A stretch of 64,000 nt of DNA from Prosopocoilus inquinatus (taxonomy: Eukaryota; Arthropoda; Insecta; Coleoptera; Lucanidae), in contig JAYKNF010000013.1 in the NCBI GenBank assembly GCA_036172665.1, positions 806,001 to 870,000 of the forward strand. Reading direction: 5' to 3'. Below, piece after piece: positions 10,700 through 19,281 of this stretch. Made by a program: the position numbers and the translations under genes. Position 1 is the first letter of the stretch; the number at the start of each line of letters is the position of its first letter. Below the pieces are notes generated by a model, which had not been told where the DNA came from, did not search any database, and saw nothing but the letters and a program-made list of their open reading frames with translations.

Positions 10700-12405
10700 A
10701 CCCTATACAGACTGTCCATTTTTCGAGTGCCACTATGGGGATCTCGCTTATCTTAAGAAATACGAATTTGGTTAAATTAAGGCAAAGTTGCGTATTTTCG
10801 TGCTGAATAATAATTGAAAAGAAATTTATACCTTCAAGAATTTTGGAAATATCGCAAAAGAAACAAAATTTCTGATTGTCGTTTTTAATATTTTCACGAT
10901 AAACTAATCATACTAGGCATTTCTAACCAAGACATTATTCAGACACTTTTTTATGGAGAATTCGAATATGGCATCCCCTTTTCAAAAATTTTGAAGATGA
11001 CTGAAAAACACCTGGCAACTTCATTTTTGCATATGGACGCCATTTTCGATTTTAACATTTTGAGATTACGTTTTTTTTTTTTCTGTTTACAATGATGTAT
11101 CACACATGCTGGTCCAATATCATATTTTTACCAAAAGTCCAATTTTCCATTTTTTGCGAAGAGTACTTTGAAAAAACAAAATGTTCTTTTATTGTGAACA
11201 AAAGCTTGACCACAGTTTGACAGTTTGATCCTATTTCAAGTCTTGTCATTTACGTTTGTGCTAGTTTTATCGCGAAAATGCCTTTTTCAAGTGAAAAACA
11301 AAGAGATATGATACAAATGTATTACACTTCGCATCCAAATATGCCCAAATGACTGCGGCAAAATATTTGCAGCGTTATCCAGAGCGGCAACAACCTAGTT
11401 TGGGGTATTTTTCTATGCTTGGGCAAAATGGTTCGTTTAAAACACGCAGACGAAAATATGCAGATAGGCCCAATGAATATGAGCAGGAAATTTTGGAAGC
11501 AGTAAAAATTTTACATGTACAATTTACAACTTGCCGTTATTATCTATTCTTATTATGTATTTTGGGGATGTCATATTCGAATTCTCAAAAAAAAATTGTC
11601 TGCATAATGTCTCTTGGTTAGAAGTCTCTAGTACGGTTAGTTTAGCACAAACGTAAATGACAAGACTTTTTCAAAAGGCACTCTTGTTGCTTTTCCAAAG
11701 CACTCTTAGCAAAAAAATGAAAAATTGGATTTTTGGCAAAAATGTGATATTGGACCAAACTTAGTATATGGGAAATTGTCTGGTGCAAAATCGGACGGAT
11801 TCGTCATTTTTCGTATGGGGCTGAAACTCCATTTAAAATCATCGTAATAGTTGAGTTGTTGTGGTAACGGCACCGAAAGTGCATGCGCCATGGATTGCAA
11901 TCAATCAAAATCACCACAGTCTAGTCTGACGTCACGAGAGGTACCCCGACCAGCGCGACCAGGCATTCGCCTTTATGCATGTAAATCCAAGCGTATGAGA
12001 TAACTTCTCATATATTAACTTTGATATTGGACCACCTTGTGTGGTACAGCGTTGTAAAGAGGAAAAAAAAGTAATGTCAAAATGTTAAAATCCAAAATGG
12101 CGTCCATAAGGAAAAATGAAGTTGCCAGGTGTTTCTTCATCATCTTGAAAATTATTGAAAAACGGATGTCTGGGTTAGAAATGCCTAGTACGATTAGTTT
12201 ATCATGAAAAAAAAATTAAAAACGAAAATCAGAAATTTTGTTTTTTTTTGCGATATTTTCAATACTATTGAAGATATTTCAAATTTCTTTTCAGATTATT
12301 ATTCAGCACGAAAATGTGCAACTTTGCCTTAATTTAACCAACTTCGTATCTCTTAAGATAAGCGAGATCCCCATAGTGACACTTGAAAATTGGACAACCT
12401 GTATA
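10700..12405. mobile_element. Foldback element with arms of over 500 bp around a transposase start
   Basis: The left arm (about 10700-11270) and right arm (about 11630-12405) are reverse complements with scattered differences. Examples are GGGGATCTCGCTTATCTTAA with its complement near 12355, GGACGCCATTTT with AAAATGGCGTCC near 12098, and GTCATTTACGTTTGTGCTA with its complement near 11640. The right arm has an extra segment of roughly 280 bp (11780-12060). The loop 11278-11621 holds the start of a transposase gene. A truncated copy of the outer end occurs at 34640-34805. Confidence 0.8.
11278..11621 (+). pseudogene. Transposase N-terminal helix-turn-helix fragment
   Basis: From the ATG at 11278 the frame reads MPFSSEKQRDMIQMYYTSHP and stops at about 11350. 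A frame shifted by one base carries on with AAKYLQRYPERQQPSLGYF and then GSFKTRRRKYADRPNEYEQE. The pattern (Ser-Glu-Lys, 'dM', 'YP-R--PS', then 'GS') is that of the insect helix-turn-helix domain called DUF4817, found at the start of Tc1/mariner-like transposases. The catalytic part is missing. It sits in the loop of the foldback element, so the element appears to have kept only the 5' end of its gene. Family name is inferred from pattern only. Confidence 0.55.
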
Positions 12406-13168
12406 CCGGCTGTTCCACGCCATGTGTTCACTCTTCTAGAATCTTTATTCTTTAATTGATTTACATGAAATTTTGATACAATAAATTACACAAAAAAATG
12501 GAATTTTCTGACATACCGCCAGCCGTCATAGTCTTATTTTAAATGGAACACCCTATATATTTTTACATATTTGAAATCTATGGATCACTACGAGTTCGAA
12601 TACGTATCAATTAGTAATTTTAGCTTCCATGACAACGAAAAAAGAACTTTCTTATTTCTCAATCTAGAAGGCTATAAATCGCATTTTTTCGATCTAATGA
12701 GATCAAGTATTTCGAGAAAATCACTTCCTTGATTGTATTTTGATTTCTAACATATTTACGGCGTTTGAAATTTTCATTAGGTCGTAACTCATTTTTTTAA
12801 ATAAAACCTCATCTGTTTCTTAGCTTAGTTCAACAGAACGTTTTTCTCTTCCCTGATACCGAATACTTCATAGTTTCATATTCTCTTTGAAAGAAATTTG
12901 AAGTTCAGCATGTTTTATTGAAGGTTTATCAGCGTACTCAGAAAAAAAATGTTCTGTGGAGCTAAGAAACAAATGAGGTTCTAAAAAAATGTGTTACGAA
13001 CTAATGAAAATTTCAAATATTGTAAAAATGTTAAAAATCGAAATACAATCAAGGGGAATGATTTTCTAGAAACACTTGATCATAGCATTCGTTATCATGG
13101 AAACCAAAATTAACAATTGTTACGTATTCGGACTCATAATGATCCGTAAATTTCAAATACGTAAAAAT
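12405..13168. mobile_element. CCGGGTGTCC-family inverted-repeat element, copy 1, right end missing
   Basis: It begins with TACCGGCTGTTCCACGCCAT and CTAGAATCTTTATT. It contains inverted arms around 12590-12790 and 12990-13165 (GATCACTACGAGTTCGAATA against its complement). The expected right terminus is absent because the next copy starts at 13169. Confidence 0.65.
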
Positions 13169-14331
13169 ATACCGGGTGTCCCGCGCCATGTGCTCACCCT
13201 TCTAGAATCTTTATTTATTAATCGATTAACCTGAATTTTAGAGACAATAAATTAAACCAAAAATGGAAATTTTCGACATACTGCCAGGCACCATAGGACT
13301 TCCGGTTTCGCCGGAAGTGATATCAACTTTCTTATTTTAAATGGAACACCCTATATACTTTTACATATTTAAAATCTACGATTGAAGTTTGTTCTTGTCC
13401 GATGAAAATAGTAAGTACAAAGTTTTTTTAATCTCAAACCTGACAGAAAAATGAAGGGAACACACTCAAAATCTACGGATCATTACGAGTTCAATTACCT
13501 ATCAATTGATAATTTTGGTTTCCATGACAACGAAAAAAAAAACTTATATAAACGCATATTTTCGATCTAATGCGATCAAGTGTTTCGAAAAAATCACTCC
13601 TTTGATGGTAATTTGCTTTTAACATTTTTACATCATTTGAAATTTTCATTAGGTCGTTACTCATTCTTTTTAATAGAAACTCATGTGTTTCTTAGCTTAC
13701 TTCATTAGAACATTTCTTTATGAGTACGTTGATACCTAATACATCATTTTTTCTTTGAAAGTCATTTGAAATAAAGGGAGTGCAAAACTTCAATAAGACA
13801 TGCTATATTTTAAATTATCTTCAAAGAAAATATGACGTATTTGGTATGAGCGTACTCAGAAAAAAATGTTCTGTTGAACTAAGCTAAGAAACATATGGAG
13901 TTCTATCGAAAAAAAGAGTTAAGACCTAATGAAAATTTCAAATACTGTAAAAATGTTAATAATCAAAATACATCAAAGGAGTGATTTTCTCGAAACACTT
14001 GATCGTATTAGATCGAAAAAATGCGATTCGTAGCTTCCTAGATTGAAAAATAAAAGTTTTTTTTTCGTTGTCATGGAAACCAAAATTATCAATTGATACG
14101 TATTCGGACTCGTAATGATCCGTAGATTTTAAATATGTAAAAATATATAGGTGTTCCATTTAAAATTAAAAAGTTGATATCGCTTCCGGCGAAACCAGAA
14201 GTCCTATGACGACTAGAAGTATGTCAAAAAATTCCATTTTTTGTTTAAATTATTGTCTCCAAATTTCACGTTAATCGATTAATAAATAAAGATTTTAGAA
14301 GGGTGAGCACATGGCGCGGTACACCCGGTAT
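13169..14331. mobile_element. CCGGGTGTCC-family inverted-repeat element, copy 2, complete
   Basis: The left end ATACCGGGTGTCCCGCGCCA and right end GGCGCGGTACACCCGGTAT are inverted. The next words (CTAGAATCTTTATTTATTAA with its complement) and long inner arms also pair. There is no coding capacity; minus-frame openings inside the arms are not genes. An 87-bp ribozyme-family insertion sits at 13381-13467. Confidence 0.8.
13381..13467 (-). mobile_element. 87-bp insertion of the ribozyme-bearing family, with target duplication
   Basis: AAAATCTACG occurs on both sides (13371-13380 and 13468-13477). The insert matches plus-strand 7401-7486. On its own minus strand it starts GAGTGTGTTCCC, which is the first base after the predicted hammerhead cut, and ends ACTTCAAT. 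The boundary is uncertain by up to 2 bases because both donor and target have A at the junction. Uninterrupted copies of the host element show the same site without the insert. Confidence 0.8.
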
Positions 14332-14570
14332 AGGGTATTCCATTTAAAATAAGAAAGATATCACTTCCGGCGAAACCGGAAGTTTTTTCGTTATGGAAAA
14401 CAAAATTACCAATTATTACATAGTAATGATCCGTAAATTTTTAAATACGTAAAAATATATAGGTGTTTTAGTTTATTTTATTGTGTCCAAAATTCATGTA
14501 AATCGCTTAATAAATAAGCATTTTAGAAGGTTGAACACATAGCGCGGGACACCGGACAACAGACCGTAAT
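14332..14570 (-). mobile_element. CCGGGTGTCC-family fragment, copy 3
   Basis: It abuts copy 2 and ends in TAGCGCGGGACACCGG, the inverted terminus of the family. Inner words (AAATAAGAAAGATATCACTT and GATCCGTAAATTT) match the right half of copies 2 and 4. Confidence 0.6.
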
Positions 14571-14973
14571 ACTTACAGCTTCGGGAGAAAAAAAAATTGT
14601 AGCTAAACTGACCAAGAGGAATTCAAAGAAAATATGTTTAAGTATCTGAGATTGCCGCATGGGGGCGCAATCAATGGGCTCGACAATAAAAATTTATTTT
14701 AGTAACAAAAGTTCCTGAATAAGCGCCATTAGAAAGTTGTCGAGTAAAGTCGGCATATATGGAATACCCATTCTTTTGGCCGTCATAAATTCTGAACTAA
14801 GATACTAAATACTGAAATATTTTAAATAAAAATACTTTATTTTGTTTTCTAGCGATTACATATGATAAATTTAAGAAATACATATTTTTGGAAAAGTTTC
14901 TGTAAGAAATTTAAAAAACTACATTTTCATGTTACGATTAAAAATGGCGGGTAATATGGAATAGTGAATTGGG

Positions 14974-15841
14974 CAGGGCCCCCGCAACCATGTGTGCAAA
15001 GCGTGCAGTGCACGCGGGCGCCATTTTCAAGGGGCGGCAATTAGCCTCTTAGCCACTGGACAAATGTTATGTGATTTTTTCCGCAAAGAAACTTTGGGAA
15101 ATAGTTTCTTGCCTGGTAAAAATTCGAAAAAAATTATCCACAAAGCTGAACTGTCTTGATGAAGGTAAAAAAAAAAATTATTACGCTATTACTTTACGGT
15201 TTGGTTTAAAAAAAAAAACAAATCACATTTTACTTTTTAACTTTTCAGAAATTTAAGTTCCTTTTGCTTTTGTGATTTAGTTTCTTTTTCTTTCTAATAT
15301 TAATAACAAGCGGGCTTCGCCCAGTTGCATACTGGGGGGCCTGCACAGAGTCCTCCTTAGTCAGATGAGAAGAAAGCGCTTCGCGCTGTTTGGACTGCTC
15401 GTCTCTGGGGGCTCGCGGCAGCTAGAGGAACTTGAAAAAAGTGAAGGAAAATGTTTAGAAAGTGAAGGAGAATGTTTAGAAAATGAAGGAGAATGTTTAG
15501 AAAGTGAAGGAAAATGTTTAGAAAGTGCAGGAGGATATTTAGAAAGTGAAGGAAAATGTTTGGAAAGTGAAGGAAAATGTTTGAAAAGTGAAGGAAAATG
15601 TTTGGGAAAGTGAAAAAAAAGAAGGAAATGTTTAAAAAGTGAAGGAAATTGTACTAAAAAAGTTAAAAATTTTCCCTGTTTCAAATTTTTTAAAATTTTT
15701 GTTTTTTCCATTTTTTGTTTCTTTTAATTTTTTTTTAACAATCTCGATAATTGTCTGTTTTTGTATGTCAAAACTCATATGTCAGAGGGCGCCAAAGTAT
15801 GGAGTGGCATGCGGGCGGGTTTTGGCCTCGCGGGGGCCCTG
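14974..15841. mobile_element. hAT-type non-autonomous element with 8-bp target duplication
   Basis: Termini are CAGGGCCCCCGC and its inverted match GCGGGGGCCCTG. The 8-bp target duplication GAATTGGG is perfect at 14966-14973 and 15842-15849. An 8-bp duplication and CAGGG-type ends are hallmarks of hAT transposons. Inside are GC-rich sub-termini and a 21-bp minisatellite; no transposase is present. Confidence 0.85.
15430..15614 (+). repeat. 21-bp minisatellite, about 8.5 copies
   Basis: The unit is AGTGAAGGAAAATGTTTAGAA with single-base variants. The period is a multiple of three, so one frame reads as repeats of seven residues (SEGKCLE) and stays open for 82 codons from 15365. Purine-rich on the plus strand. 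It lies wholly inside the hAT-type element. Confidence 0.9.
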
Positions 15842-16200
15842 GAATTGGGATAATAAGAAATAAGGAAAAATATGTAATACCTTGAATTAATAAGTTGAAA
15901 TATCAAAAGTTGTACTAATTCACATTATAATAAACTTACATTGGTGTAAAAAAAAATTTATTTTAAGAAATCTGCCAAAATACGTTTTTCTGGCACTGCG
16001 CGAAAACTTCCAAAACGATAAATTCACAAATTCATGTATTGTAAAGTTATGCAATCTTACCGGCTGAGGACCTCTATAGTAGTGGTCCACAATATCGAAA
16101 CTCATATTAATACCAGCGTCATTTAACAGATAGCGCTTCTTATTTCAAAAATACCGGGTATTCCATATTAGCCGGTCTATTCCATATATGCCGACTTTAC

Positions 16201-17599
16201 TTTATTAATTCTGCACAATTTTTATTTTAGACTTATTATCGCATCACCTTTAATAAGGGTGGAGAAAACAGTTGAATTATTTCCTTTAAAAAATGTCATG
16301 ACTTTATCAGAAATTAGCGAACTTCGACTCATTTGAAAGGGAATTTTAAGTGGATTTAAAGATTTTATTCAACGACTCCGACTACTTTGTTATAAAGTAG
16401 CTAGAGGGCGCTATTTGCAAAAATAATAGTTTTTCCCGATCTCCCAAACGAATTTTATGGAAAGGCGTAGTTCTTTTACAGTGATTACTAAAGCAAAGAT
16501 TCTAATTCATTTTAACGAAATATTTAGACGAAGCGGACTAAATTTTAGTGTACGAAGTCTGGCAATGTTGCCGTAAATTTTTTATTGATAAAATTACAAT
16601 TAACATTTAATCCCCTTAACTGTACTCTCCTTCCCTATTCTTACATCGTTCCATTCGAATTTTCCATTGATGGAAACAGTGCGACGTAGGTCATTTTCCG
16701 ACAAGATGTTTAGTAGTCGCGTCGCCTGTTGTTTTACAACTTCTACGGATTCGAAAAAGGTGCCTTTGAACGTAGATTTAATCTAAGGAAACAAAAAAAA
16801 GTCACACGGAATCAGATCTGACGAATACGGTGGATGTTCCAGTAAAATATTAGAGTTTTGGCCAGAAATTGCTTTACGGAGAGCACGTTGTGAGCCGGCG
16901 CATTGTCTTGGTGCAGAATCCACGAGTTCTCTTTCCACAAATCTGGCCTTCTCCTCCGAACTAGTTCACAGAGATTTTTCGAAAACTTGTAAATATTAAT
17001 GTTGGTTAACTGTATGGCTATCAGGAACTCAGTTGATGTAGATAACACCTCGGATATTGAAAAAGACTACAACAACATTGCTTTGAATTTCGATTTGCTC
17101 ATCTTTACTTTTTTGCCTCTCTTTAATTTTTTTATAATATTTATAATAAAATTAAAAGTATTATTCGATAGCATTTGTTTGAACCTTCTCCTTCCGCTAA
17201 TATCATCAATTAATAGACACATTTGATAATAACTCGAGAACGAAAAAAGATAATCAATTCGAGATTTCACCATATTCACTATTTTGTAAGTTTTGAAACT
17301 GTTGCAAAAGAAACACACCTTTCCATTTAAATTTTTTTGGAAAAAAAAAACTGAGAAACTATTACTTTCGTAAATAGCGTCCTCTAGCTGCTTTATACCA
17401 AATTAGCGGTAGTCGTTGAATAGAAACTTTAAATCAGCTCCAAATTCCCTTTCAAATGAGCCAAAGTTCGTTAACTTCTGATAAAAACTATAGAAGTTAT
17501 GATATTTGTTAAAGTAAATAATTCAACTGTTTTATCCACCCTTATTAATTGTGATACGAAAATACGTCTAAAATAAAAGTTGTGCAGAATTAATTAAGC
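16201..17599. mobile_element. Tc1/mariner-type element with inverted repeats of about 220 bp
   Basis: The left end TTATTAATTCTGCACAATTT and right end GTTGTGCAGAATTAATTAA are inverted. The arms continue through GGGTGGAGAAAACAGTTGAA against its complement near 17530, and AGAGGGCGCTATTT against AAATAGCGTCCTCT near 17375. It interrupts the host element inside a TA-rich site. The interior holds a mariner transposase remnant. Confidence 0.7.
16545..17060 (-). pseudogene. Mariner transposase remnant
   Basis: On the minus strand one segment reads RPDLWKENSWILHQDNAPAH, the second catalytic aspartate block of mariner (DD34D) transposases. It is followed, with frame breaks, by words resembling the FFLFPKIKS and GTFFESVE blocks down to about 16620. 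The N-terminal half is missing or unreadable. The end near 16545 keeps ACGAAGTCTGGCAA, a decayed mariner terminus like the one at 34806. The related copy at 34806-35696 shares the sequence closely. Confidence 0.8.
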
Positions 17600-17792
17600 T
17601 TTCTAATGGCGCTATCAAAGTTGCAGCTTATTCTGAGACTTTTGTTAGTAAAATTAATTTTTATTGTTAAGCCCACTAATTGCGTCCCCTTGCGGCCAAC
17701 TCAGGTACTTAAAAATATTGTCTTAGAATTTCTCTTGGTCACTTTAACCATATTTTTTTTTCTCTCGAAGGTATGTAGGTATCACGGTAAGC

Positions 17793-19187
17793 TACACCGG
17801 GTGTCCCGCGTCATGTGCTCACCCTTTTAAAATCTTTATTTATTAATCGATTAACCTGAATTTTAGAGACAATAAATTAAACAAAATATGGAATTTTTCG
17901 ACATACTGCTAGTCGTCGTAGGACTTCCGATTTCGTTAGAAGTAGAGATGGGATTTCACCCGGTGCAATCGTTTGCACCAGTGGAATCACGGAATGCACC
18001 CACAATGCACCCGGTGCATTGGATGCATTGCCCGGTTGCCTACACTTACATAAGACGTGAGAAATGCTTCAAAATGACACCAAATATAATATATTTTGTA
18101 CGGACTATCGCTAGACAATTGTTTTGTAACGGTAATTTCAAAGACTTACTTATTTTGTTCAGATTTTAAGCTACAAAGTTCCGGTTAAACTTAAAAGTTT
18201 ACTATTCAGTTATTCACCATACACTATGAAACATTAAACCTGTAAACCACCTGCAAACAATTAAATAACATCAAGAAAAAATTATTTCTCGTTCAATTTG
18301 CGCGGGAAATTTAAATTTTTGAATGCACCCCGTACATTCATATATGCACCCTGGTGAATGCACCCATGTTGGTGTTTTCAATGCACCGGGTTCATTTCCT
18401 GGCCCATCTCTAGTTGGAAGTGATATTAACTTTCTTATTTTAAATGGAACACATATTTAAAATCCTCGGACCATTACGAGTCCGAATACGTATCAATTGA
18501 TAATTTTGGTTTCCAAGACAAGGAAAAATTTTTTTTTTAATTTTTAAATCTAGAAAGCTATGAATCGCATTTTCTCTATCTAATGCGATCAAGTGTTTCG
18601 GGAAAATCACTCCTTTGATGGTATTTTGATTTTTAACATTTTTACAGTATTTGAAATTTTCATTAGGTCTTAACTCATTTTTTTCGATAGAACCTCATAT
18701 GTTTCTTGCTTACTTCAACAGAACATTTTTTCTGAATACGCTGATACCAAATACGTGATATTTTCTTTGACTTTCAAATAAAATATGACGTATTTGGTAT
18801 CAACGTACTCAGAAAGAAATGTTCTGTTGAACTAACTAAGAAACCTATGAGTTAAATGAGATACGACCTAATGAAAATTTCAAATGCTGAAAAAATGTTA
18901 AAAAGCAAAATACAATCAAAGGAGTGATTTTCTTGAAACACTTGATGGCATTAGATCGAAAAAAATGCGATTCATAGCTTTCTAGATTAAAAAGATTAGA
19001 AAAAATTTGTTCGTTGTAAATATGTAAAAATATATAATTTCCGGCGAAATCGGAAGTCCTATGACGACTAGCAGTATGTCGAAAAATTCCATGTTTTGTT
19101 TAATTTATTTTCTCCAAAATTCAGGTTAATCGATTAATAAATAAAGATTCTAGAAGGGTGAGCACATAGCGCGGGACACCGGTATAC
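17793..19187. mobile_element. CCGGGTGTCC-family inverted-repeat element, copy 4
   Basis: The left end TACACCGGGTGTCCCGCGTC and right end GCGCGGGACACCGGTATA are inverted, with long pairing arms (CACTCCTTTGATGG against CAAAGGAGTGATTTTC). It is split by a 470-bp hAT-type insertion at 17943-18412. Non-coding. Confidence 0.8.
17943..18412. mobile_element. hAT-type element nested in copy 4
   Basis: Ends are TAGAGATGGG and CCCATCTCTA, perfect 10-bp inverted termini. Flanks GTTAGAAG (17935-17942) and GTTGGAAG (18413-18420) form an 8-bp target duplication with one mismatch. The interior has GCACCGGGTG-type words near both ends and an AT-rich middle. A similar terminus, CCCATCTCTAG, occurs at 61692-61702. 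Confidence 0.8.
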
Positions 19188-19281
19188 CGCCGGTTGCCGC
19201 CCTTCTTGAGATACCCGGTATACTTTAGACCCTGTATACAAGAAATGGATCTATCTGTTGAAGCTGTGATTTATTTTATAC

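Larger units (their letters stand above)
14640..17715. mobile_element. Inverted-repeat element interrupted by two other transposons
   Basis: The left arm (about 14640-14767) contains GCCATTAGAAAG and AAAGTCGGCATATATGGAAT. The right arm is the reverse complement but is split in two: 16176-16200 and 17597-17715. The mariner-type element 16201-17596 lies between them, and an hAT-type element sits inside at 14974-15841. Remaining sequence is AT-rich and non-coding. Confidence 0.6.
10032..19281 (-). other. 9.25-kb intron of the separase-like gene, filled with nested transposons
   Basis: The donor at 19281 (GTATAA after GAACAGAAG) and acceptor at 10033-10032 (TTTTAG) are phase-compatible, both splitting one glycine codon. 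The intron contains at least five long inverted-repeat elements, hAT-type elements at 14974-15841 and 17943-18412, mariner remains and a minisatellite. From 10100 to 10520 it is plain AT-rich sequence. The first intron of the gene (21782-21725) is only 58 bp. Confidence 0.7.

Noticed and set aside
15361..15711. 116-codon minus frame with FPSLSKH repeats
   Set aside because: It is the antisense reading of the 21-bp minisatellite inside an hAT-type element.
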